A stretch of 64,000 nucleotides of DNA from NCBI RefSeq assembly GCF_000002425.4, contig NC_037271.1, positions 3,491,404-3,555,403 on the forward strand, written 5' to 3'. The notes under the pieces were generated by a model, which saw only the letters and a list, made by a program, of their open reading frames with translations, was not told the DNA's origin and searched no databases. The DNA comes from Physcomitrium patens (lineage: Eukaryota > Streptophyta > Bryopsida > Funariales > Funariaceae). How positions within the stretch are numbered: the first letter of the stretch is position 1; every line of letters begins with the position of its first letter. Shown here piece by piece: positions 46,955 through 60,683 of this stretch. A program made the position numbers and the translations under genes.

Positions 46955-49900
46955 TGAAGATAGTCATTCCTTGTATTTGAATTCTTTTTTATAGATTTAT
47001 TCTAGGAAGGTATTTGAAAAATAAGTAAAATGACAATTATATTTTGACGTTGTAACGAGATTTCACAATAGTATTGAATATTAGGAATTAACTATCAAAC
47101 AAGTGGTTTTGGATGTTACACAAAGAGGTTATAAAATAAATGTTAGTTGAAAAGTGAAACCAAATTTGTAGTTAGATTGGAAATAGAAATTAATTTTAGT
47201 ATTATATGATGAAAGATTATGGTTAATAAGAATGAGAGCATTGTACTAAAAAAAACATTCTAATTGAAAGGAAGAAATGAAAGAGTATAAGCAAGAAATT
47301 TGTTGTGAGACAAGCAAGAACATAATCTAAAAAAGAAGCATCAATAAAGTTGGATTAAATCATAGTTGCATATTTGTTGGCATATTCGAGCATACCTAGA
47401 ACTTGACAGATCTTTAATATTTCAGACATATATACCATTAAGAAAATTTCCAAGAGCACTCAAAGAAAATTGTGTCAACAGTCCAACGTATTCCTTAAGC
47501 TTGTTAACTGAAAGTAAAAGAAGTACAAAAGAATTAGATACTTTATTGGGTACTTTTTTTTTGTGGATACAATCAATTTTAGCAAGATTGGTTTTGTAGA
47601 ATGGCATAAATTTCTTGCCAATAAGGGCCAATTTAGTGTGTTTCAAAATCCATCATTTTTACCTCTAATTCAACTAATAAAATTATTTGTGGATAATAAA
47701 AGTAACTTGAGGTGGCCTGAAAGTTTAAAAAAGATAATTAAAGAAGGTAATGTTTATTTTAATAAAGAATTAAGTGAAACATTGTCATCTTCAATGGCGA
47801 CGGGGAGTCTAGCTGTTCCAATTGTGGTCCAAATAGATGTGGTGGATGATCATACAACTAGCATAGCTCCATTACTTACTTTAAGAGGTTTGCCAAGTGC
47901 AGATTTAGATCAACATTTGTCTCAGTTCTTGAATGAATGTGTAGCCAATAATGATAGAATTGAAGATATTTGATTGAAATAGTTGCCAACAATCAAAAGC
48001 CCTCTTATACATTAAAGAATCTTTTTATAGATAAATATTTTTAAAAAAATCATTCAGCTATTCTACATCCAAATTTTGTAAAGAAAGATATATTATCTCA
48101 AGGAATTAAGTTGAAATCTACAAAAAAGAAGAAGGCCTTCAAAATCACTGCCAATATAGAATTGTATGATATTTTGAAAGATTTGGATGCAATTCAGCCC
48201 TCTATTACAATGAAGCAACTTTTGGCAATAGCCTTGAAAAGTTGTTCTACATTGAATTCCTCATTAATAAAATATAGATCCCGTAATAGAAAAATTTATG
48301 AAAGTAGTTTAAATCTCGATCGAAGAGCACCAACTTTTGATGTATCCATCGATGGTGTTCTTATTTTTGGAGTTCAGGTAAATGGTGGCTCTAGTGTAAA
48401 TCTAATAAATGCCGATACAATAGAGGACTTGGACTTAAAACAATTATTATCCATGACATTGATATTGAAAATGGTAGATCATAGTCAGATGAAATCAATG
48501 GATATCTTACACAATATTGACACTATAATCATTGGAAACATATATAAGATTGATTATATTATTTTTTGATTATAAAATTCTACATTATCTTATCTAAACT
48601 TATTGGATCAATCGTGGCTATATCAAGCTAAAGCTAAAAATTATTGGAGCCGTAGAACGTTGACTATTAAGAAAGAAAAAGACAAGATTGTGTTATAAAT
48701 ATATGCAATTCAATATCAAGAAGAATCTCAAATTTTGGATTCAGAGGCAACATCTGACAATGAGGGTCAATCTGATACAAAATATGATGAAGTTATCAAT
48801 GCAATGCAAGTTATTGATGAACCACTTCACATGCAAAAGCAAGGCGTGTTATACTAATGTCGAGGACCTAAAAAATATTTATTATATTTGGAGGATACAG
48901 TGAACTGTGATCATGCTATTGTTAATTGAATGAATAATTCCATGATTAATGAAGTCAGTGTATTAAAACTAGAATTGGATAGTTCTAATTTATCAGATTA
49001 TATGAAAGATTACAAGCCAAAGAAAAAAATCAAACTAGATGTTGTCAAGGAATCTATGTGCCAATCCTTCAATTTAGGCACCAATGAAACATCAATGATT
49101 ATCAAAATATACAATGAGATTATAGATATCGAGTTGAAAAACTAGAAGGCTTTTTTCTTAAATCATAAATCTCCTTTTGTGTGATCATATGTGGATTTGA
49201 AAGGCATTCCTAGTCAAGTTTGTGAGCATCAAATTATTTTGGAAGAGAATGCTACACCAGTTTGTAGAAGACAACATCAACTCAATTCAAAATATTTTCT
49301 TATGATAAGAGAGGAATTATACAAATTTTTGATGTCGATTTTATTTATCCAGTTTTATAAAGTGAATGGATTTCACTAATTATAATAATTTCAAAGAAGA
49401 ATGGAAAAATTCAAATTTGGTAAGATTTTCATAAATTAAATGTCGCTATCAAGAAGGATTATTTTTCTTTATCTTTTATGGATAGTATCCTAAATGTGGT
49501 AGCTGGGCATAAATTTTATTCCTTTTTGGATGGATTTTTGGATTACAATCAAGTTAAAATTGTAAGAGAAGACCAATTAAAGACTACTTTTATTATAGAC
49601 TGGAAGATCTTTACTTATAAAGTTATGCCATTTGAGTTATGTAATGTCCTAGCCACATTTCAGAGGATAATGACCTAAGCTTTTCAAGATCATTTGTAAC
49701 ATTCAATGGAGATATTTTTAAATAATTTTTACACATTTAGTATGAAGGCCAATCATTTGGAATATCTTGATAAGTATTTGGATCGCTGTGGGCATTACGA
49801 GATCTCTTTGAATTTAAAGAAATACCAATTTGGAATATCGTTTGGTAAATTATTAGAAAATATGATCTTGTTGGTTGATATTACTACTAGCTTGGATAAA

Positions 49901-52441
49901 GTTCCTTGTATATTGGCTTTCTCAAAGCCAAAAATAGTATCAAGTATTTATGGTTTTGTCAGCCATGTTAATTATTATTAACAATTTATTCATTTATTTG
50001 TAGTCATATATCAGCCTTTAACTAATTTCTTAAAAAAATCCACATCAAATGGATCTAATCTAATTTGAACTGAGGAATATATAATTGTATTTGAAGGATT
50101 GAAATAAAAATTGATATTTGCACCAGTACTGATTGCACTTTGTTGGAAAAAACTATTTTATATTTACGTTGATATATCTAATGTTGCTATTGGATCCGTA
50201 TTAAGTGAGAAAGTTGAAAAGGATTTAGATCATGCAATATAGTATGCTAGTCGACAATTGGTTGCAGTTGACTAAAATTATATTACGATTGAATGAGAAG
50301 CTTTGAAAATGATTTATTTTGTTCAAAAATATTGGCATTTTTTACTTGATTATGCATTTTTGTTTCATATAAATCACGATGTTCTTAAGTATATAGTTAA
50401 TAAACTTCAATTGAGTGGATACATTACTCAATGGATGTTACTACTTCAAAAATTTAACTTTACTATCAATGTCAGACTAGGAAAGAAATGTGCCAATACA
50501 GACCCATGTTCCATTTATCCAATATATTAGGTAATGAGCCTATCAATGATGCCTTACTTGATACAAAATTATTTGCCATCAATGTGATTATACCCAAATA
50601 TAATGAATTGATTTACTACCTAAAATTTCAAACATTTCCACCTACATATAGTGAAAAACTTAAAAAATGCTTGATTTTAAAAAGTGCGCCATATACAATG
50701 ATTAGTAATGCCTTGTATAAGTAAGGGTGGGATGGAATTTTATGTTGCTGTATCTTTCAATGTGAAGTGCATAGCATATTAGAAGACTGCCATTTGGATA
50801 GTTATGGTCGGTATTTTTCCAATGATAGTACTGCTCATAAACTTTTAATGGTTGGATATTAGTGGCCAATAATGTTTTCAGATGCACACTAATATGGTTG
50901 ATGTTGTGATCCTTATCAATAAATTGGTCAACTTACTAGAACTTCTGCCATGCTATTAATACCAATTTTGGCACAAGCATTGTTGAAAAAATTGGATATT
51001 GATTTTATTAGACAAAAAGATATATTTTGATAGCGACCAATTATGTAACAAAATGGGTTGAAGCAATGGCAATGAAAACTGATACTATAAATACAATAGC
51101 CACATATTTATATGAGAATATTATCACTTGATTTGAATGTTCCAAAGAATTTACTAGTGATAAAAAAAATCTATTTTATTAATTCTATAATTATAGCCTT
51201 GATGGATAAATATGAAATCAAACATCAAAAAATAATCCCATATCACCCTCAAGTCAATGGACAAACTAAAAAGACTAATGGTATTTTGTGCAAAGTTTTA
51301 ACTAAGATCTTGTCTAATACGGGCTTGGATTGGGATACAAAATTGTTTGCAGCTTTGTCAGCTTATCATACTGCATGTAAAGTGACTATCAATTCTACAC
51401 CATTCCAATTGGTGTACGAGCAATATTATTAATTGAATTGGAAGTTCAAAGTTTAAAAATTGCATTGAATGAATATCTTAGCGATAAGAAATTCCTTCAA
51501 TATTGATTCGCATAATTGAAAAAATTAGATGAAGTTATGGCTATGGATCTTTTAACTATGGAAGCTACACAATATTGCCATAAGAGTTATTATGATAGTA
51601 AATTACATCCCAAATCTTTTTTGTCTAATAATCTAGTACTTCTTTATGATAGTCAATTTCACAATTTTTTAGAAATCGACTATTATATTGAACCAATGAA
51701 GTTAGAAATCTACTATTCTTCAAAAAAGCAAAGAGATTTTAGAAATATTCAGTTATATCAATTTAATGAGGGTCAAATAATTTGCCGCCAATTGATGTGG
51801 AATTGATGGAGGAGTATATAGCATATTATGATGTAGAGGATGGTTTGAATATTGACAAGGATAACATTATTGGAATCAATGAGACTACCTTATAAAAGAA
51901 ATTGAACCTTCTAATTGGTGAGCTTGTGGTGGATATTGAAGTGTTTAGTGATTTTAAATCAAGATATTATTTCAAAGGTGGCATGTTGTCATTTGAGCAA
52001 AGTGAAAGTTGGCAAATGGCAGAAGCACTTACTACAAAGCTTATGGAGTGGATGCGTTTCATTCAAAAGTGGTTGGGCTTGAATTGACATACCATGTATA
52101 TGTCCAAACAGCTATTTTTTGTTGTGATAGGAATGCTTGAAGGTATGGTGTTTAATTAGGTAGCTTTTGTAGCAATTAGAATCCATGTAGAGATGGGAGC
52201 TAAGCAAAAGACAAAGAAATTTGTATCTTTGCTCTGCTCCAATTATGTGCACTCCATAATTGCATGTATATTGAATCAAATAATATCAGTAAGAGAGAAA
52301 AATATATCGTCTCCAATATCTCAATGATGTATTTGAAGTTTAACATCATTGACAACTAGTCTAGAGGTAGTGATATATAAAATTGGAGAATCAAGTAACT
52401 CGTTGGAACAGGAGGTTATATTAGAGATTATACTAGAATAG

Positions 52442-53771
52442 TGTTGTATAGCATGATTTACTATTTGGGAATACACCAGGTATCTAACTGTAGAGAGTTT
52501 AGGTTTCACTTGTATATTATGCCTTAGCTCCCAAAAATCCTCTTTTCTTTGTATAAAAACTCAAAATATATTAAAATCCTTCAAAACATTTTTCTTCCTG
52601 CAAAGACCTTTTTACATTAGACTTTAGGATCTCATATATCTCAATCCAACCGTTCAGTTTGTTTCAAATTTCTACATAAGATAGATACTATTCTTAATCC
52701 TTACCACAACAAAAATGAATTGTACATCTATAACCGATCTTTCAGCATCTTAGAAACCCTAGCAAGTACACAAAATCCTAACTTACAAGCACCCAAAAAC
52801 TATTTTTTCTATATCTCAAAAATCCAAACTCCAAATTCTACAAAACTTATGTGGAAAGCTTAATAACAAGATTATACACAATCTTGGAAATTTTGAGTCA
52901 AAATCTCATCAAATTGTCTAAGATATAGCTCAAATCACAAGTACAAGTAAATCGGGCTAATTACTACCTTAAGATTCCAAGCACTAACTTCAACTGCCAA
53001 TAACTCCTTCATCAAAGCTTGGAATTTGATAAAAAGTAGACATTAATTGTAGCCGAAAAAGTGCTCTCTGCAATTATAGTCGCCGATCCTCGTTTGCTAT
53101 TTGTATGCATGCGAAATGCCCCAAAGAGTGACAGTAGGTCCAAAAACTAACACCTTAACTTTGAGCACCCATAACTTCTTCATACAAACCCCAAATGACA
53201 CAAAACTTACACCAAAACCATAGCAAAAAACCTAAATCTTCTGACCCTGGCTTCAAAATTCTAATGGCTTTGAGAAACTAACCCTAATCCCTAATATGGC
53301 CTCGGGCAGCCTCCTCAAAGCCCATTGGTCATGATTTTTGACCAATAGGAATGGAGATTTTCATTATTCATCTCCATTCATCTATATTGGTGCCCTAATT
53401 ACTCCCTTTGCTACCAAAATCCTTCTTCAATCCTTTTTCTTATAATATTTACATAATTTATGCTCTAAACACCAAATAGAACAACTAAAAGAAGTTTTCA
53501 AAGGTCACTAATGTCTAACAAAGGTGATTCTAAATGTTTAGAAGTCACTATCAACCAAAACCAAACTTAGAAGCCACTATCAAAAGAAAATTAAAGTTAT
53601 ACAAATTCTATAGTAATCTTTTTAAACAACTTCTTCTCAAGGTAATAATCAAATTATATTCTAAAACCAACTAAAATCTATTAACATGGCTTTCACCATG
53701 TTACTTAATAAATTATATATTAAGTACATAATTACATTATTTTCATATAGTAGCAGAACCACAACACGACA
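52442..53771 (-). repeat. Complete LTR of C3
   Basis: Same family as 60684-62027 and as the solo LTR 29346-30624. Its outermost 109 bp recur as a direct repeat at 58792-58900, at the other end of the element. Confidence 0.7.
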
Positions 53772-56700
53772 TCCACTCCTTCTAAACCTGTGCATCCTCC
53801 GGTTTGTACCAAGAAGAACCAAAGTTGTGGTCGAGATCATATTACCTCCTCAGTAATGTCTTCTTCAAAATCCAATTTTTCTTCTTTATAACTAGATAGA
53901 TCAAATTCTTCTTCAACATCTTCGAGGACTAGTTCTTGATTCCGTTGTTTGAAAAGTTTTATATGTTTTTCTGCAATTAGAATTTTGACTCTTGTTTTAT
54001 CTAATTTCCTTAATGCATATGTAGAAATATCTAAAACATGTACAATCACATAAGAACTAAACCAATACTTAGATATCTTTTTAAGAGTACTATGTTGGTT
54101 ATCCAAGTTGTTATCATATACCAAAATCCAATCACCTTCTTGAATATCTTTTGGCCTCAACCTGTGTCGCTTATCAAATCTATCTTTATTCTTCAAGCAC
54201 GACTCTTTCAGCCTTATAATTGCTTTTTTCACATCTTCAGGTCTTCTTTCTAGTTGACGAATTCGAAGTACAAGAAGTTCTTCTTTAGATATATTGTCTT
54301 GCCAAGGCAAGATATTCCAAGTAGATATTTGCTCTTCAATGGGCATAATGGGCTTCTATCCTTACATTAAATTTTTTCGCATATATCTTGTCACTAAACT
54401 GTGAGTAGTACGATCAGTCCAAAGAGCAAATGGTAATAATCTTGGCCATTCTCTTATTCTTCCTTTGCAAGTTTTAACAATGGCCTTTACAATAGGAGGA
54501 TGACCTCTCTCACTCTTAACATTACCTTCTGGATTATAAGATGTAGTAAGTGCTAGCTTAACTCCACATCTCTCAAAGAACTGTCTAGCCTCAAGTGCAT
54601 CCAATTCCCCACAAGCAGCAATAATTTTTCCAATACATCCATATCTACAAATCACATCTTGCAATAAAAATCTACAAACTCCTTCAGTGGATTTTGTTCG
54701 TAGAGCTCTTCCTTCTACTTGGTTACATAAATCTTCTCGTGCCAGAGCCAAGTATCGCATTTTCCATATCCCCATAGGCATAGTAACTAGGTCCACAACC
54801 CATTTATAATGTATCGTAAGTAGATATGTAGGATGCAATCTATCTCTATGTCGAATCTTCGAGTATATCTGACAGGTTTGGCATGATTCTATGAACTTCA
54901 TCACATCCCTATATGTATTATGCGACCAATATTTTTCTTTGAGCTTGTTAAAGGTGGCATAAATACCTCTATGTCTAGTCCACAAACTATCATGAAATTC
55001 ATCAATTAACTGTTCTTGCAAATTACTCTTTGTGGCATTCCACTACTCCGTTTGCATTGCTTTCATAGGTAACCACCTTATAAGAGGTAGTTATAAGCCT
55101 TTCATCTAATTTATTTGAAATGAATATCACTCCATCTTGATTGTCTTGATAATGTGCTTAAATAGTGTCCAATATCAATCTATTCTTCTTCATACAATTC
55201 TTTTGTAAATGGTCTTGAATATTCATCTTCTCCTTGTTGTGTCCTAGAATAAAAGATAGTACCTATATCTTTAGTATCTTCAATCAAATCTTCTTCTTGT
55301 TCATATCTGGCTCGGTATAGCATATCTGCTACAAGATTATCCTTACCTGCTATATGCCTAAATTCAAAATTCAAAGACTTAATATATGCAATCCATCTTA
55401 ACATAGCTATTGGACTAGTATCAATTGTAAGTATCACTGATTTGCCATCTTCATAACTTATCCTTCGCAATACAGGTGGAAAAGATAATAATTGCTTTAG
55501 CTTTTGAATTATTTCTGTATGTTTTTTTTCCCATTTAAATCTCTTCCCTTTTCGTAGCAAACTATAAAGAGGATCAGCTACATGTGCATAATGAGGAATC
55601 CATACACAATAAAATATGCAAGCTCCTAAAATCCTCCGTACCTTTGTTTGTGAGCTATAAATATTCTTCATTCGTTGTATGGCATCTACCTTATTAGGAT
55701 CAGGTTTGCGACCAAACCATCCACATAAATGCCGTACAATAATAACTTCTCGAACTCCAAAGGTAGATTTTGCTCCTGATAGTGTCAAGTGAACCTCCTC
55801 AAGTCGAGATAAAATTTTTTCACAGTGTGAAATATAATTAGATACAAATTTACGGTATCCCTTCTGATCCATTGTTTCATTTTTTTTTTCTTCCATGCAC
55901 CTTTTTCTTTGAATATCATCCAAGAAGGGCATAGTCTTTTCTGGAACAAAATCACGAAGAACCTTATTCATCCCATTCATCATGTGAGCTATTGAATTTG
56001 TTGCTCCCTGTGGCAATGTACACATCTTAACCAATCCTAAAGGTGTCCTCATAGTAGTAATATCTTTGCTTCCTTCAGCTAGTTGAAATTGATCATATCT
56101 AGAATAAAGATCTCCAATAGAGTAAATAGCTCTACCAACAAATACCTCAGTAAATTCTCTAATAATTGGTCCAACTCCAATATTTCTAATAGTTACTTGA
56201 TTCTCTGATTGCATATCTTGAATGAACCGTAGTGTTCCATTTTTCTTTGGTACTAAAAATCAACGGTTGGAATATAGTACAAACGATGGCTCGAGGATCT
56301 TCATTTGCATCTTTTCTTTTAAAAGCTCCATAAGTTTAGGTAGATGTGCTTTAGGCACCGAAATTGGTCTTAAATCCCAAGGAACATGTGGAACTATAAA
56401 TATAATCATTGGTGCTACAATACTTGGATCGACACATCCAATTTTTGAAGGTTCAAAAGCAAAAGACTTTCCATGCATACTTAACATATTTTTAAATTCT
56501 ATTTCTTCAACAAGCAATAGAAAATTTGTAGATCCTATTTTCAACTCATTGAGTATTTTTTAAGTAAACTTATGGCCAATTTGTTTAGGATCCCATAAGT
56601 CCTTCTCCTTCAAAGCTTGTTGAACTTGATGATTGGAATCACTAGGTAATAGTATAGCTACAGATTTTATTTTCCTCTCCACAGTCTTGTACTTAGTTTC

Positions 56701-58791
56701 AACTTTGACTTCATAATCTTGAAATGCTTGTATAGCTGAGTAGAGCTCTCTTGAATATATTTGCATCACTTGATCTTCATTTCTTTGTTCAACCTCTAAA
56801 AGTTCTTCTATAAAAACTTCTAAACTAGTCTCCATATATACACCTACTATTTTATCATCTCCATCAAGTACACCCACTCTTTCTAGGTCTTTTTTAGATT
56901 TTTGTATAACTTTTTTCTCCCACTTTGGTAGATCATTAAGTTGTGTATAGATAGCAAATCCATTCTTAGATAATTCTACAATACCTGTACAAAAGGTATT
57001 TTTTTTTTCATGTGAGAGTACCTTCTTTGATGTACCACTACATTCCCGCTCTATAGTGGTATCCTGTAAAAATCCGTAAACTCTTCACTAATCTTTGGTA
57101 ATAAATCACTTCATAAATAATCTTGATTGTGCTTATGGTTTGCAGGTACTGTTAGAAATTACATTGCCCTTTTTCCATCTTGACTTCTAATACGGGCACA
57201 TATTGATCCATCATCTAAAACTTTGATCTCCATCCTCACAGCTATAATATATGGTTTACCAAGAATTACTGGGTATGAAGTAGTGTCTTGAAAAAAAAAA
57301 ATTTGTTCTATGGTCACATCTCCAACCTTTACCTTCACATTGAGGCAAGCACCATAAAGATCTCCTCGTGTATTATTTACTACCTGAATCACCCATCCAT
57401 GGTTAATATCAATAGGCCACCTTCCACGTTTATAGACTTCTTTTGACATAATATTAATTTCAGATCCATGGTCAATGAGAGCAATTACTGGTTCTTCCAA
57501 GTCTTCTATTTTTACTAAAGTCTCCGTGGTGGCTCTTGTCCAATGTTCCTTGGTATAGTATCCAGGGCCCTTATCATCATCTTTGTATTCATCTAAATCA
57601 AATTGTCCCTTTTTATTGATACAACATTTTATCAATTCATATTCCTCTTCTTTAGTCAAGATTATATCCAAAGCATTAGATACAGTAGATTCTCCTGTCA
57701 AGTGCCTCTTTCGCTTAATAGTGTCTATGATGACTTCATGAAACTCTCTCTTTGCAATACTTAAAATTTTTCATAGAATAAATTCAATTTTGGCATTCAA
57801 TACTCTTTCTTCCAAGACTCCTTTCAAATCTGTGGTTGCCTCAATATCAGATTGAAGCTTATAAGTAACATGCTTACTCTTCCCTTTGTCTTTATTAACG
57901 TCCATTCTTTCTTCTTATTTTTCTTTTGGTAGTGAAGCATTTCTAGGATGTAATATTGATGGCCTAGCCTTGGATGGTCTATTAGCATGTGATATAGGTA
58001 TTTCTTTATTTTGTGTTGTTTCTAAATGCCTTTGAGATCTCCTCTTGTTTGTTGGCTCTTCTAGATTTTCTTCTATTTCATTTCTTTCCCTTTTCACCTC
58101 CATTAGGACTTCATGTTGAGACTTTGCCAAATAAGCATGTACAGACATAGTATCTATAGGGTCATCCCATCTTATGGCATTTCTAACTATTATGGCTGTA
58201 TTAAATAATTCGTGCCTTGTTATTTTTTCTTTATTCATGCTGATAATAGGATGATTCCATAGATCCCTTGTGTTTACATGCTTATCAAAAACATCTTCCT
58301 TCTGTCTTACAGCCTCAATGCCATAAGTAATAGTTTCTCTTGATGCTATAGTTTATTGAGATAAATGCTCTTCCAAAACCTTCTTCATTCCTCCCTTTCC
58401 AAAATTGGTTTTGAAAAATTCACCTATATCTTGCAACGCAATTTTTCCATCTTTCCATAAAATTACTCCCTGTCGCAAAATATTAGCAAAATCTCCACAC
58501 TCCCTTCGAGGATGTTCCATACTATTGCACCAAATACATCGTTGTATATATCTTGGCTTTGATACAAATTTGCTCTCAGATAATCCTTCTTTCTCCTCTA
58601 GCTTTATTAGTTTGATTTGTAAGTCTTTCATTCCTTTTACCGACTCATCAATTGCATCTTTTTGTGGTGCAATTGTAGATATAGGAATTGGAATAGTACT
58701 TACTGATATAGCAAGTTTTGGCATTTACCTACGAGATATTGTAGTTGGTAGAGGTCTCATTTCTTACCTTACTATCACTTTTCTCCTTATT

Positions 58792-58900
58792 AAAATCAAC
58801 TAAAATCTATTAACATGGCTCTCACCATTTTACTTAATAAATTATATATTAAATACATAATTATATTATTTTCATATAGTAGCTGAACCACAATACAACA
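58792..58900 (-). repeat. Short LTR remnant at the right end of C3
   Basis: About 109 bp from ATCAACTAAAATCTATTAAC to CAATACAACA, matching 53663-53771. It marks the right boundary of the nested element. Confidence 0.65.
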
Positions 58901-59838
58901 ACGGATTCTAATTTGTTTGGCAATCAATATAGAGACTTAAGTCTCAATTTTGATGGATATGAAGTAATTAACATTTCCATAAGGTAGAATACTGAAAAGA
59001 GTGAATATCAAGGAAGTTATATTGGCTCAGATTTTTCAATTATAGATCATGGTGAGTAAATTGGATAGAGAAGGAAATTTAAGGCAACAATTGGAGGCAA
59101 GTAAGAAAGAAATATTAGAGCAAAATTTTCAAATTAAAGAACAAAATCAAATTATTTAAAAAAATGAGGAATCTAAGTTGCTATTGGAACATAAATTTGG
59201 AGAAAAATAGAAAGCTTAGGCAAAAGAAAATGAACACACTCAACGTCCCTTAGAAGAACAAAGACAAGAACTATTACAAAATTATAAGATATAGGGTTTG
59301 GAATAAGAAGAGATAAAGTATCAATTGAAAGTAGAACAAAAGAAGGTAGAATTATTAGAATAAGAAAAAAATAAATAGATGACTAATATAGAATTGAAAT
59401 GGAAAAGTTACAAGTAGAAATTGAAACCTTGAAAGTTGTAGGGATAAAATTGGAGGGTGATTTAGGTAGTATTAGTTGGTCATAGATGTTTGTCCTACTA
59501 GTTTCAATAATAGATAAATTGGAGGAGAAGATGAAGCAACATCATCACCATTTGGAAGCAAAAGGTGTCAGGATTTTATAATTGGAGGTTCAAGTTTGTG
59601 AATTGAGAGCGTATAATGAGGACTTATCAATTCAATGAGAAAGAGAACCAATGAAAGTATCAGAAGAGGATAGGGACTTATCATTAGAATCAAAATCAAT
59701 AGAACCACATACCGAAAATGTTGAGATAAATCAATCTAGCAAGCCAAAAGATAAAAACTTTGTAAGGATTTTGTTAAAGAAGTTTTTTTTTACCAATTTT
59801 GTGTTTGCCAAGACACTGCATAATAAGGAGCAAGGCTA

Positions 59839-60542
59839 TGTAGAATGGATAGAAATTGATTTTTATAGGACATTAGTTCAATATTAATAAAATTGATTAA
59901 TCATCCACAAGGCAATCAATTTAGAAGATAGGATGGATGATTTAGTTAAGAAAAGTGATTAAGTAAGAAATATTGGTTGAAATCTCTATTTTGAGGTAAA
60001 GTATAAATGAGTTGAAGAAGAAGTAGACAATGCCAAAGTGTGATAGTCATAAGCCGGGGTGAGGTTGGTGCTACCTTTTGTTTTTATTTTCTTTATAGAA
60101 AAAAAAATACATAGAATTTGAATAATGTGACGTAAAATTTTGTAATGAAAGAAAGATTTGATTTATATGATGTCAAATGAGAAATTGAATTTATTGCATA
60201 TTGAATTATAAGTTGAAAATTAGAGAGTCTAAAATTAAAGAAGTTTGTGGAGTCAAGAATTGTATGAAGTAGATTATTGGAAATGGCATCTAATTTTGGA
60301 AAATTCTAGTGATTAGATTATGGAATGTTTTATATAGTCTTTGAAGATAGTGTAATATTACATATTATTGTCATAAGTTTAGAGAAGAGAAGAGATAGTG
60401 AATGCATAAGATAGAATTATCAATTATAATATTTTAATTGTTAGAAGAGGAATTGATAGAATGTGGAAGGCATTGTAGCTTTTTTCGGTGTTTTTAGCAG
60501 ATCAAAAGATAATTAATTATGTGATCTTAATGTATAAACTCA
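59839..60542 (+). repeat. LTR-like direct repeat at the right end of element B
   Basis: 704 bp, partner of 46249-46954. A purine-rich stretch (AAGGAGCAAGG) lies just before it, as expected upstream of a 3' LTR. An open frame from the internal side runs about 50 bases into it. Confidence 0.55.
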
Positions 60543-60543
60543 T

Positions 60544-60595
60544 ATGGACTGACATCAACAACAATTAGTAGTTGTGGTAGTTGATGTTGGTCCAT
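60544..60595. repeat. Hairpin-forming inverted repeat
   Basis: 16-bp arms (60544-60559 and 60580-60595, two mismatches) around a 20-base loop that itself contains AACAA and TTGTGG. It lies directly after the right repeat of element B. Confidence 0.65.
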
Positions 60596-60683
60596 AAAGT
60601 GCCTTGATTCATTATGAAATTCCTTGAGCTACAAAACATTAAAGACCAAATAGATCCAAAGATGTGGAGGAAGCTTGAGTGGA

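Larger units (their letters stand above)
52442..58900 (-). mobile_element. Ty3/gypsy family C element (C3), best preserved in the window
   Basis: 52442-53771 is a 1330-bp LTR (TGTTG at its left end, CGACA at its right end; read leftward it starts TGTCGTG, as at 60684). The right end carries only a short piece of the same repeat (58792-58900). Parts read leftward: gag at about 57915-58724 with a C-x2-C-x4-H-x4-C knuckle (CIWC context), protease 57159-57701 (LIDHGSEINIM), reverse transcriptase about 55900-56877 with the FLDD box, RNase H about 55200-55640, integrase about 53837-55021 with a zinc-binding N-terminus and a KYWFSSYVIVHV-type C-terminal segment. Frames are the longest of any fossil here, so it is comparatively young, yet it is broken, with roughly ten breaks or more. 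It lies inside element B. Confidence 0.75.
46249..60542 (+). mobile_element. Ty3/gypsy fossil (element B), split by a nested element
   Basis: Direct repeats of about 705 bp at 46249-46954 and 59839-60542 (TG and CA ends) bound an internal region that is in gypsy order once 52442-58900 is set aside as an insertion. Parts: gag-like 47563-47973, protease about 48340-48560 (VNGGSSVNLINA), reverse transcriptase about 49190-49980 (DSILNVVAGHKFYSFLDGF, then FELCNVLATFQRIM), RNase H about 50100-50540, integrase about 50870-51440 with an H-x-Q-V-N-G-Q segment, then further coding sequence at 51500-52350 and, beyond the nested element, a coiled-coil-rich stretch at about 59050-59400. It is broken in many places but less decayed than C1. 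Confidence 0.65.

Noticed and set aside
60544-60595. Helitron 3' end (hairpin followed by CTRR)
   Set aside because: No CTRR follows the hairpin within the expected distance and no Rep/helicase sequence is nearby.
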